From positions 18,598-82,597 of the forward strand of contig JAOAEQ010000006.1 in the NCBI GenBank assembly GCA_026416715.1: a DNA stretch of 64,000 bases. The letters are read 5' to 3'. Made by a program: the position numbers and the translations under genes. The notes beneath the pieces are model-generated. The model was not told the DNA's origin. It worked only from the letters and a program-made list of their open reading frames with translations, and made no database searches. Positions 45,183-53,509 of this stretch are shown here, in pieces; within the stretch, counting starts at the first letter, position 1; the number at the start of each line of letters is the position of its first letter. The DNA is from a bacterium (GTDB lineage Bacteria > UBP4 > UBA4092 > JAOAEQ01).

Positions 45183-46676
45183 ATGAAAATTGTAAGTATA
45201 CGTAGATTAACCGTAATGTTTCTCTTAGTTGCTACCAATACACTAGCGCAAAATGAAATGGTACCGATAACCATTTCAACCGCAATACCAGCTCGGAAAA
45301 TTAATCTTGAATCAATTATCCATTTAACCTATCAAATCAATCCAAACATTGCCGCAGCCAAATATGACCTCGAATCCGCAGAATATGCCTATCAGGAATT
45401 TGAGCGAGAGTTAAGCCAATTTACTCCCTTAAAACTCGAATCGCGTATAGACCGAACACTCACTCAAACTAGCGGCGGAACACTTGAATCCGGAACCCAG
45501 AATTATTCGAATTCGATTGGGTTCCAGAAAGATTATTTCAACGGTACCTCTTTTTCTTTTTCGGTCGGACATCAAGGTGATTTCGGAGAAGATAATGCGG
45601 GACATTATCCATTTATTGGCACTTCCATCAGTATCCCGCTATTTAGTTCATATCAGACGTTAAGCCGGATTACCTGGCGGAGTTTTGAAGAGAGCCAGTT
45701 ATACACCGCCCGGTTAAACTATATTAGCAAAATTAAAGGGCACCTTCGTTGGGCGCAACTTGGATATCTCTGGTTCCAAAATGATTTAGAAAAATTGCGG
45801 TTAACCAAACAATGTTGGAACGATTTCCAGACCATCTTCTGTTCCAGTCGGGTGCAATCAACCCCTGCGGAAAAAGAGCAAATCGAAGGTGAGCTGCAAT
45901 CGCTGCAATCGGATATTGTCGAGCTTGAAGGAGAAATTCATTCCGGAAGAATTGAGTTGCAAGCTAATATCGGCTGTGATGAACTTGAGTTAGACCAAAT
46001 TGAGCCGTTCGATTTATATACAGAAAATTTTTATGGAAAAGAATATCTGCAGCGAAGTAAAGAAGATTTGACCAAAATTGCCATCCAAGATGATGTCGAA
46101 ATTAAAGTGTTAGAAGCTTCGAAACATTCTGCGGAACAGAAACGTCTTCTTGCCGAAAAGGGAAAATGGGATATTTTCTTAAACCTTGATGCGAACTATG
46201 ATTTTCCTGGTCAAGGAACTAAAACTGGTGAATCTGGATATTATGTAGGCGCTGCGGTAAACGCAAACTGGATTGATTCAAAACTGCTGAAACTTTCCTA
46301 TAATAAAGCGGAAGCAGAAATTAAACAATATCTGCAGCAGATTAAAGCGCAGCAGATGAATATCAAAAATTCAGTAGATTTATCGTGGAATAATGCTAAG
46401 AATCTTCGGAAGCAAGCTGAAGAGTTAACCGCAGAAGTCGAATCGAGGAAAAATGTTTATACGCAGAAAGTAGCAAGTTTTTTAGAAAATAAGGAAACGA
46501 TTGATAATCTGATTCAAGCGCGAAAAAAACTGCTTGATTCCCAGAAACGGCTTGCCAATGTTTTGACCGATTTTTATGAAACCGTTACTGAGCTGGATGC
46601 GATCTGCAATGTCTATTTTCAAAAACTAAAAATTGATATTGTTTCACTGGAAAAGAAATCCGCAAAAAAGAACTAG
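45183..46676 (+). CDS. divergent TolC-like outer-membrane protein
   Basis: The 497-residue protein has a signal peptide (MKIVSIRRLTVMFLLVATNTLAQ). The alpha-helical outer-membrane-factor pattern follows: INLESIIHLTYQINPNIAAAKYDLESAEYAYQEFE early, a DYFNGTSFSFSVG beta segment, and long coiled helices around 300-470 (QIKAQQMNIKNSVDLSWNNA, RKKLLDSQKRLANVLTDFYETV). The match to TolC is by layout, weaker than for the other two in this window. It stands alone between the terminator and a convergent exonuclease gene. No adaptor or pump lies nearby. The start is probably leaderless. Confidence 0.7.
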   Translation: MKIVSIRRLTVMFLLVATNTLAQNEMVPITISTAIPARKINLESIIHLTYQINPNIAAAKYDLESAEYAYQEFERELSQFTPLKLESRIDRTLTQTSGGTLESGTQNYSNSIGFQKDYFNGTSFSFSVGHQGDFGEDNAGHYPFIGTSISIPLFSSYQTLSRITWRSFEESQLYTARLNYISKIKGHLRWAQLGYLWFQNDLEKLRLTKQCWNDFQTIFCSSRVQSTPAEKEQIEGELQSLQSDIVELEGEIHSGRIELQANIGCDELELDQIEPFDLYTENFYGKEYLQRSKEDLTKIAIQDDVEIKVLEASKHSAEQKRLLAEKGKWDIFLNLDANYDFPGQGTKTGESGYYVGAAVNANWIDSKLLKLSYNKAEAEIKQYLQQIKAQQMNIKNSVDLSWNNAKNLRKQAEELTAEVESRKNVYTQKVASFLENKETIDNLIQARKKLLDSQKRLANVLTDFYETVTELDAICNVYFQKLKIDIVSLEKKSAKKN

Positions 46677-46682
46677 CGGATT

Positions 46683-47519
46683 TTAAATTCCAGATTTATT
46701 GTCATTAGTTTTCACCGGAAGCATCTGGATTATCCTATCTAGTCGGAAGGTCCGTTTTTCTTTGCGGAGATGGCAGAATGCTACCAAATATAGATAATCA
46801 GAAAACGCATTTATTTCTATTGGTTCAATCAAACGAACGGTTTCCTCTCCAGAACTGGAGATATAACGGATCTTTAATTTCGAGTTCGTTTTCAATGCTT
46901 CTTCTAGCTCTTGCGGCAATGGAATTTCTGCTCCCTTTGGAAAAGGAATCGTCCCACCTTGGAAAGTCAATAGTTCATCGACTGTGTTAATGTTTCGTTG
47001 AATAAGCTTGGTCAGGATATTATCAAAAATCTGATAGGTTATCTCAACATCATTCATCGCTCGATGGAGATGTGGAATTGTAATATTTAACGCGGTGGCT
47101 AGATTGCCGAGACTATAACTACCGAGATGCGGATAAACAAGTTTCGCTAGTCGAATGGTATCGAAAACCGGATTCTGCGGAATAGGCTTTTGCGCTAGTC
47201 GTAATTGAGCTGCGAGAAATCCTAAATCGAACTGAGCGTTATGAATGATCAAAACCGTATCCGCTATAAAAACAAGAAACTGGTCAACAATTTGAGTAAA
47301 ATATGGAGCAAAGCGCACGTCTTCATCAGTAATTCCGTTAATAGCGGTTGCGCTCGGAGAGATAGGTCGCCCGGGATTGATGAAACTCTGAAACCGGTCA
47401 ACGATGTTGCGATTCTTGACTTTCAGCATCCCAAGTTCAATTATTCGGTCACCAAACGCTGGGTTTAATCCCGTAGTTTCAGTATCAAGAACGACGAATG
47501 AAACTTCAGATAACTTCAT
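46683..47519 (-). CDS. DnaQ-like 3'-5' exonuclease fused to a WYL-like domain
   Basis: The 278-residue protein has an RNase T/DnaQ exonuclease domain: Exo I FVVLDTETTGLNP (Asp12, Glu14), Exo II LIIHNAQFDLGFLAAQL, Exo III LHRAMNDVEITYQIF (His and Asp). After a linker, residues about 205-268 read LKIRYISSSGEETVRLIEPI, DYLYLVAFC and RTFRLDRII, the layout of WYL ligand-binding domains, with a variant DYLYL core. Exonucleases of this type proofread or trim DNA or RNA; WYL domains sense nucleic-acid or nucleotide ligands. The fusion suggests ligand-gated nuclease activity, which is inference. It converges with the TolC-like gene with only 6 nt between stops. Confidence 0.8.
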   Translation of the reverse strand: MKLSEVSFVVLDTETTGLNPAFGDRIIELGMLKVKNRNIVDRFQSFINPGRPISPSATAINGITDEDVRFAPYFTQIVDQFLVFIADTVLIIHNAQFDLGFLAAQLRLAQKPIPQNPVFDTIRLAKLVYPHLGSYSLGNLATALNITIPHLHRAMNDVEITYQIFDNILTKLIQRNINTVDELLTFQGGTIPFPKGAEIPLPQELEEALKTNSKLKIRYISSSGEETVRLIEPIEINAFSDYLYLVAFCHLRKEKRTFRLDRIIQMLPVKTNDNKSGI

Positions 47520-47604
47520 AAAAATTAAATGCTGGGACTATGAAAAACGCAGGAATATAAATAAAAATATATATAATCTCTTCTCTATGGAACCTGTTTG
47601 TGGC

Positions 47605-48993
47605 TTATTTTTTAGGTTTTATAATTGTTCCTGAGGGTGTATCTTCAAACACAAATCCTAGTTCGAATGCTTTCTGCCGGAGCGCATCTGCGGTTTTCCA
47701 ATCTTTCGCTTTTCGCGCTACAACTCGTTGTTCTTTTAAAGCTTCAATTTCCGGCGGGATTATTACTTCTTGTTCTTTAACCTCAGCAAGGTGCAATCCA
47801 AGCACACGATCAAACTCAAGCAGTACTCGACGGAGCGCATCGCCTTTTAACGCATAGACAGCTTCCCAAACTACCGCCAGTGCATTTGGCATATTTAAAT
47901 CATCCGTGATTGTGTCGAGAAATAACTGTTTGATTTTATTTTCTAATTCGATGTTATCAGAACTCGGCAGTTTCTGTAGTCGCAATAAATCTGCACGAAG
48001 GTTATCTAACCCCCGTTGCGCTGCGGCAAGCGATTCCCAAGTAAAATTAAGCGGAGACCGATAATGACCGGTTAAACAAAAATACCGAAACGCGAGCGGC
48101 TCAAATCCTTTCGCTGCTAAATCTTTAAGCTGGTAAAAATTCTGTTTCGATTTGCTCATTTTTCCACCGTCAACCAGCAGAAATTCACCGTGGAGCCAAT
48201 AGCGAACAAACGGTTTTCCTGTAGCAGCTTCACTTTGCGCAATCTCGTTTTCATGATGTATTGGAATATGATCCGTTCCTCCGGTATGGATATCGAACGT
48301 TTCCCCGAGATATTTCATGCTCATCGCCGAGCATTCCAGATGCCACCCAGGAAATCCTTTTCCCCAAGGCGAATCCCACTGCATAATATGATTGGGATCT
48401 GCCTTTTTCCAGAGCGCAAAATCTGCTGGATGCCGCTTTTCGCCACGAACCTCAACCCGCGCACCCGCTTTCTGTTCATCAAGTTTAATTCCGGACAATC
48501 TTCCATATTGCGGAAATTTAGTAACATCAAAATAGATGCCATCCGAAGTTTCGTAACCGTATCCTTTTTCGACCAGCGTTTGAACTAACGCAATCATTTC
48601 TGGAATATGGTCTGTCGCTTTGCAGATAATATGTGGTTTAAGGATATTAAGTTTTTCACAATTAGCAAAAAAATCCTGCGTATAATATTCTGCAATTTCC
48701 CAAGGGGTTTTTTTCTCACGTCGTGCGCCCGCTTCTATTTTATCTTCACCGTCATCAGCATCACTGGTTAGATGACCAACGTCAGTAATGTTCATAACCT
48801 GTTTAACCTGATATCCGACATATTCGAATATGCGCCGGAGAATATCCGCAAAGATATACGTCCGATAATTTCCGATATGCGCAAAATCATACACCGTTGG
48901 CCCGCAGGTATAAATTCCAACCTGATTTTGCACCAACGGAATAAACGGTTCTTTCATTCGAGTTAACGTATTGGTTAATCGAATCGTTACCAT
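47605..48993 (-). CDS. cysS: cysteinyl-tRNA synthetase
   Basis: CysRS attaches cysteine to tRNA-Cys. The product (462 residues from the ATG at 48993; a GTG at 49008 is also in frame) has the zinc-site Cys and HIGH-type motif in IYTCGPTVYDFAHIGNYRTYIF, then GWHLECSAMS and HENEIAQSEAATG. The KMSKS loop is GGKMSKSKQNFYQL. The C-terminal anticodon-binding helices are complete and it ends GTIIKPKK. It is transcribed in the same direction as the DnaQ-WYL gene downstream (85 nt). Confidence 0.96.
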   Translation of the reverse strand: MVTIRLTNTLTRMKEPFIPLVQNQVGIYTCGPTVYDFAHIGNYRTYIFADILRRIFEYVGYQVKQVMNITDVGHLTSDADDGEDKIEAGARREKKTPWEIAEYYTQDFFANCEKLNILKPHIICKATDHIPEMIALVQTLVEKGYGYETSDGIYFDVTKFPQYGRLSGIKLDEQKAGARVEVRGEKRHPADFALWKKADPNHIMQWDSPWGKGFPGWHLECSAMSMKYLGETFDIHTGGTDHIPIHHENEIAQSEAATGKPFVRYWLHGEFLLVDGGKMSKSKQNFYQLKDLAAKGFEPLAFRYFCLTGHYRSPLNFTWESLAAAQRGLDNLRADLLRLQKLPSSDNIELENKIKQLFLDTITDDLNMPNALAVVWEAVYALKGDALRRVLLEFDRVLGLHLAEVKEQEVIIPPEIEALKEQRVVARKAKDWKTADALRQKAFELGFVFEDTPSGTIIKPKK

Positions 48994-49216
48994 AACTTGC
49001 CTAACCACGAAAAGACCGAAATATCGTGAATGTTCCTTCGTATAATATTATTATTTGAGCAAAATGTGAATAATATTCTAACAGAAGGTAGCAATACGGA
49101 GCTAGAAATAGTGAATAGAAAATGTGTTTTGCGTAAAACGTTCATTCACAGCATTTAACAAGTGAACTGGTTCTGACCAAATTTCGCTATAACATCCGCA
49201 GGGAAACTTCCGAGGT

Positions 49217-49795
49217 CTATTCCCAGGCACCGGCGTTCTTTAATAGATTCACAAGTTCAGCATCTTTCTTTTCCGTAGCAATTTTTAAGGGAGACCGGCC
49301 TTGATTATCTTTAATTCGATAATCCGCTTTCTTTTTGAGTAGAAGAGCTACCGTATCTTTATGCCGATTTTCAACAGCAAGTAATAATGGCGTTTTTCCA
49401 GCAACGGTTTTCGCATTTATATTCGCTCCATATTTCAGCAGCAATTCAACGGTATCTGTTTTTCCTTTTTCTGCAGCACAATGTAACGCGGTCCATCCAT
49501 TGACTGTTTTCATATGGATCTGCGCGCCTTTATCTAATAGAAGTTTCGCAATTTCAGTTTCGCCCTGTTTCGCTGCAAGCATTAATACTGACCAACCAAG
49601 ACCATCACCTTCGTTCGGACTCGCGCCTTGATCCAGCAACTCTTTCACCTTCGCTGCATCTCCTTTATGAACCGCTTTAATTAACGGTGTCTGGTCTAAT
49701 CCGAATATTGGACTTTCATTATCGCAACTGCATAAATACACCACACAGAGACATAACAAAGGACACAAGATTACTCGTACGTGGGTTGATATCAT
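49217..49795 (-). CDS. ankyrin-repeat lipoprotein
   Basis: The 192-residue product has a hydrophobic signal and a lipobox-like LCSC at Cys24, followed by Asp25; in E. coli an Asp at +2 keeps lipoproteins in the inner membrane. About four to five ankyrin repeats follow, for example DGLGWSVLMLAAKQGETEIAKL and NGWTALHCAAEKGKTDTVEL. Ankyrin arrays bind other proteins. It is 45 nt downstream of the (pseudo)kinase gene on the same strand, so the two may act together at the membrane. Confidence 0.82.
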   Translation of the reverse strand: MISTHVRVILCPLLCLCVVYLCSCDNESPIFGLDQTPLIKAVHKGDAAKVKELLDQGASPNEGDGLGWSVLMLAAKQGETEIAKLLLDKGAQIHMKTVNGWTALHCAAEKGKTDTVELLLKYGANINAKTVAGKTPLLLAVENRHKDTVALLLKKKADYRIKDNQGRSPLKIATEKKDAELVNLLKNAGAWE

Positions 49796-49840
49796 AAATG
49801 TTCCTCCGTTTAGCGTTATGTATGTTACGAGAGATAAATT

Positions 49841-51910
49841 TCATTGGTCTCTATTGTAATCTCTCTCGATATATTTTGCAAGCAGAGACCTTGTTTTTTC
49901 TTGATAAGCTAGAAGAAACTGTATCGGATAATTTCGGAATGTTAGCTTTGCTATCTGCTGAATTCCACCCAGTGATTTAACTGTTCTGAATCCAACTGAA
50001 GGAGATTTTTTAGTTATGTGCATTAATCCTCTCGCCGAGCTGCGCAAATCTTCTTTTGGAGAATTAAACGCTCCTCCACGGATAACAAAGTTATCAGGAA
50101 CGAAAACCCGTGAGTCAATAACCGTGTTTCCGGCATAAGGTCGAAAAATATCGGCAGTCCATTCCGCAACGTTTCCTGCCATATCGTAACAGCCGTAAGG
50201 ACTTCTTCCCTTTGGATAAATCCCTACTGGAACTGGAGCGTGATAATTTGCACCAACATAATTGCAAACATTTTCTATAAACTGGTTACCCCAGGGATAC
50301 ATCCGCCCATCAGTTCCGCGGGCTGCTTTTTCCCATTCGGCTTCAGTCGGCAATCGGCATCCCACCCAATTCGCATACGCACTGGCTTCAGCCCAGGTTA
50401 TATTGGTTACCGGATAATTTGATTGTCCTGCCGGATACATTCGGTTCTGCCAACCAGAAGGAGCTGGAAAACCAGTTGCATCAATAAATGCTTTATACTG
50501 TTGATTGCTAACTTCATACATATCTATTAAATATGTATCGAGATAAACTCGATGTTCCGGCTGTTCATACGGTTGTCCGGAATTACTACCCATTATAAAC
50601 TCACCGGCGGGAACTACAACCATAATCGAAGGAACCGGCATAACCGTCTCCCGCATCATACTCGTATCTTCTTTAGGGATATTTAACAATTCACCTTTTT
50701 CTCCAAGAAAAGGTTTCGGGGTATCTGGTTTCCTATCTCTCTCGACATATTTTGTTTCTTCACCTATTTCGACTCGTGGCAGCTGAATTTTTGGCAACGC
50801 AACCAACGGACTTGGTTCAAAACTTACGGCGCTTTCTTCGCGAACTAACGTTTTCTTTTTCAAATGCTTTTCTCCTAGCGTCGTTTCCGTTGTTACAGTC
50901 TCTTCTAGGGGTCTCTGGGGCGTGAAGGGTTCTCGCTTAAACGGAGCTTGGCGCGAAACTGATATTGCGGATTCAATATTCTGTCCTCGCGGACGAAATA
51001 CATAGTATAACGGTAACGCTAGTAACACCACTAATGCGAACACCCACGTTGTCCACCATGCCGGATGAATCCGTTGTGGCTCAACAGTTGGTTCAGAGAT
51101 AATAGGAATCTGTCTTTGTGGGATACGCTGCGCGAGCCCAAGTTCAAGAAATACGGTCAAATCAGCCGTAATATCTGTAATAGAAGCATAGCGGTCGGTG
51201 AATGTTTCTGCGGTTGCTTTCGCAATCACCCGCTGTAAAGATACTGGTATTAATGGATGCAACTTCCTTGGTTCAAATCGTTCACCGGTAATAAGTTCGT
51301 ACAACAGGACTCCCAGCGAATAAATATCCATTCCCGGATTTGCTGCAGCCCCTTGTTTCAGTTCCGGTGCAAGATATTCTAAATAACGTAACTCGGGTTT
51401 ATGGATGAGCTTAGTTAACCCTAGTTCGCCAATTAAATTGGTGATGCCGACATCCGTCAATTTAACACTACCATCTTTAGAAATAATAATATTTCCCGGA
51501 TGGAGGTTTCTGTGGTAGTAATTTCGTTTATGTAGATAATCGAGCGCAGAACATAAAGCGATGATAATTTCACTCGATTCAGTAGCAGACAATTTCTCTT
51601 TCCGTTTTAAATATTCGGCAAGATTAGACCCGGGTATTTCTTCTGAAATAATATAATATTTCCCGGATTGTGCTATCAGACCTAGAACGGTCGCAATGTT
51701 GACATGGTATAACCGAACGAGGGTTTCAGATTCATAGATAAACCGACGTGGAAACAGGTCATCTATCGTTAACTCAGAGAAAAGTTGTTTGATGACAGCG
51801 GTGGTTCCGTTTGTTATATGCTCTCCACGGTAGGTTATACCAAATCGACCGCGACCTAGTTCGCTAACCAATCGATATTGCCCTACCGTTTCGCCAATCA
51901 TAGGATCCAT
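49841..51910 (-). CDS. protein kinase-like domain fused to SUMF1/FGE-like domain (probable pseudokinase)
   Basis: The 689-residue protein starts with a Hanks-type kinase fold: Gly loop LGRGRFGITY (19-27), Lys41 in TAVIKQ, catalytic loop YHRNLHPGN with Asn135 in place of the essential Asp of HRD, DVG (153-155) in place of DFG, and APE at 181-183. One membrane helix (286-304) and a Pro/Glu/Thr-rich linker follow. Residues about 425-660 are a formylglycine-generating enzyme-like (SUMF1) domain with PAGEFIMGSNSG, WAEASAYANWVGCRLPTEAEWEKAARG, GCYDMAGNVAEWTAD and VIRGGAFNS. Kinase-SUMF fusions occur in Planctomycetes and related bacteria. The HRN change suggests a scaffold or sensor. The ankyrin lipoprotein gene lies 45 nt downstream. 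Confidence 0.85.
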   Translation of the reverse strand: MDPMIGETVGQYRLVSELGRGRFGITYRGEHITNGTTAVIKQLFSELTIDDLFPRRFIYESETLVRLYHVNIATVLGLIAQSGKYYIISEEIPGSNLAEYLKRKEKLSATESSEIIIALCSALDYLHKRNYYHRNLHPGNIIISKDGSVKLTDVGITNLIGELGLTKLIHKPELRYLEYLAPELKQGAAANPGMDIYSLGVLLYELITGERFEPRKLHPLIPVSLQRVIAKATAETFTDRYASITDITADLTVFLELGLAQRIPQRQIPIISEPTVEPQRIHPAWWTTWVFALVVLLALPLYYVFRPRGQNIESAISVSRQAPFKREPFTPQRPLEETVTTETTLGEKHLKKKTLVREESAVSFEPSPLVALPKIQLPRVEIGEETKYVERDRKPDTPKPFLGEKGELLNIPKEDTSMMRETVMPVPSIMVVVPAGEFIMGSNSGQPYEQPEHRVYLDTYLIDMYEVSNQQYKAFIDATGFPAPSGWQNRMYPAGQSNYPVTNITWAEASAYANWVGCRLPTEAEWEKAARGTDGRMYPWGNQFIENVCNYVGANYHAPVPVGIYPKGRSPYGCYDMAGNVAEWTADIFRPYAGNTVIDSRVFVPDNFVIRGGAFNSPKEDLRSSARGLMHITKKSPSVGFRTVKSLGGIQQIAKLTFRNYPIQFLLAYQEKTRSLLAKYIERDYNRDQ

Positions 51911-51974
51911 AATTACATCGAGTAAAAACGAAACTTACACCGATTGTATGAATTTTGCATCCGGATAATCGTTT

Positions 51975-51992
51975 AGATATCTGTGGAATCAC
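51975..51992. repeat. AGATATCTGTGGAATCAC intergenic word
   Basis: A diverged copy of the GTAATCTGTGTAATC word, partly overlapping the end of the BamE-like gene. It lies upstream of the kinase-like gene, which has no evident ribosome-binding site. Confidence 0.4.
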
Positions 51993-52285
51993 AAAATAAG
52001 TTCGTTATCCGGATAGACGACTTCGAGCATTTTTTCTTCGGTGATAATCCAATCCCAGATAAGCTGGTCATCAACAAAGAAAACATATCGGATTTTACCA
52101 GCGCCAAGCTGATAGAACCATTGCGTTTTAAGCCCGAGTAGAGTTTGTTTCGTACCAATCCAGTCCGGAGGACCGTATCGTGCAAGAATGTCTTTAACCG
52201 TTAAAAATTGGTTCTCCGGTTCGCTATTTTCATCAGCTGACCCTTTGAAATATCGGAAACAATTATCTTGGGATCCGTTTTTCAT
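51989..52285 (-). CDS. small BamE/SmpA-like protein
   Basis: The 98-residue product reads TVKDILARYGPPDWIGTKQT, then LKTQWFYQLGAGKIRYVFFVDDQLIWDWI. This is close to the compact BamE-like pattern: a helix ending in GPP, a W-Y strand, and FxFxDxxL. No signal peptide is visible, so it may be cytoplasmic or miss its export part. It starts 19 nt after the oxidoreductase gene and is probably co-transcribed with it. The assignment is tentative. Confidence 0.55.
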   Translation of the reverse strand: MKNGSQDNCFRYFKGSADENSEPENQFLTVKDILARYGPPDWIGTKQTLLGLKTQWFYQLGAGKIRYVFFVDDQLIWDWIITEEKMLEVVYPDNELIL

Positions 52286-52304
52286 GGTTATACAATCACT
52301 GATT

Positions 52305-53366
52305 TTATTGATTATTCTCGTTTATACAAATTTGTTTTCCGGTTTTCGCTGATTGATAGATTGCATCTAGAATTTGCATTACTGCTAGCCCCTGTTCTCC
52401 TGTTGCTATCGGCTCTCGGTCATTAACAATGCAGTCGATAAAATGCGTCGTCTCGGCGGCAAAGCCATCTACCTTTGGACACGCTGGCTTTACATCAACC
52501 TGAATTCCATGCTCTTCTTTATAAATTATTAACGGGTCGAGTTCTGCGCCACCTTTCGTTCCCATCAACCGGGAATAAAATTCATCTGATTTTTCGATGT
52601 TACTCGCCCAACTTGCATCTAGCGTGAGGGTCGCGCCGTTTTTAAGTTTAATAAACGCACTGGCTAAATCTTCGACATCAAACGGGGCAGTCCCTCCGCG
52701 CCACCAGAATCCAATATTTTTATTTCCGAAATGTGTATACACCGACCCGATAACGGATTCTACCGCAGGAAACCCCATCAACCATAGGGTTAAATCGAGA
52801 ACATGCACACCGAGATCAATCAGGGGTCCACCGCCAGATTGGCTTTTGGTAGTAAACCATCCTCCGATACCAGGAATCCCACGTCGACGGAGCCAGCCGC
52901 ATTTCGCATAATAAATATCACCGAGCTCTCCAGCGTCGATAAATTGTTTTAGCACCTGACTTTCTCCCCGAAAGCGGTTACAATACGCGATCATTAATTT
53001 TCGTTTTGCTTTTTTCGCCGCGAGAACGATTTTCGCTCCTTCTTTTGCGTTTATCGATAACGGTTTCTCGCAGAGCACATGTTTTCCTGCAGCGAATGCT
53101 AATTCCGCTACCGGCCGATGTAAATAATTCGGAGTACAGATACTTACGGCATCGATATCCCGCAATTCGAGTAGTTTCCGATAATCTGTAAACCAGCGCG
53201 CGATATTCTCTTTAGTTGCAACTTGCTGGGCGCGACTCGCATCTACATCACAAACTGCAACTACTTCCGCTTTGGGACACTTCTGATATCCCCAAATATG
53301 ATGTTGCCCAACACCAAGTCCGATGACACCTACTCGGACTTTATCTGACCTACTTTTTCTACCCAT
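52305..53366 (-). CDS. Gfo/Idh/MocA-family NAD(P)-dependent oxidoreductase
   Basis: AGGAGG lies 5 nt before the ATG at 53366, which decides the start. The 353-residue product has a Rossmann fold with VRVGVIGLGVGQHHIWGYQ, AVCDVDASRAQQVA and VSICTPNYLHRPVAELAFAAGKHVLCEKPL. The catalytic-domain EKPL, AYCNRFR and GGGPLIDLGVHVLDLTLWLM motifs follow. Enzymes of this family act on sugars or inositols. It is followed within 19 nt by a small gene and lies downstream of a GT-C-like membrane protein, so it may serve a glycan pathway. Confidence 0.9.
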   Translation of the reverse strand: MGRKSRSDKVRVGVIGLGVGQHHIWGYQKCPKAEVVAVCDVDASRAQQVATKENIARWFTDYRKLLELRDIDAVSICTPNYLHRPVAELAFAAGKHVLCEKPLSINAKEGAKIVLAAKKAKRKLMIAYCNRFRGESQVLKQFIDAGELGDIYYAKCGWLRRRGIPGIGGWFTTKSQSGGGPLIDLGVHVLDLTLWLMGFPAVESVIGSVYTHFGNKNIGFWWRGGTAPFDVEDLASAFIKLKNGATLTLDASWASNIEKSDEFYSRLMGTKGGAELDPLIIYKEEHGIQVDVKPACPKVDGFAAETTHFIDCIVNDREPIATGEQGLAVMQILDAIYQSAKTGKQICINENNQ

Positions 53367-53509
53367 ATTTCCTCCTATCCATAATATTTTCAAGTGAAAA
53401 GTTTCGCAAGGTTAAATTATCTATCTTTAATATCGCTAACCTATAATATTCTATCTTGAATTGTTTAGTTCAGTCTATTGAACACCACTTAGGCGCCAGG
53501 ATACCGTAG

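Noticed and set aside
49009-49216. Region upstream of cysS searched for a T-box leader
   Set aside because: No AGGGTGGNACCGCG-like T-box sequence or specifier arrangement was found.
51973-52185. 70-codon open frame in another frame of the BamE-like gene
   Set aside because: The 98-residue frame has a recognisable fold pattern and an operon-like position; this one does not.
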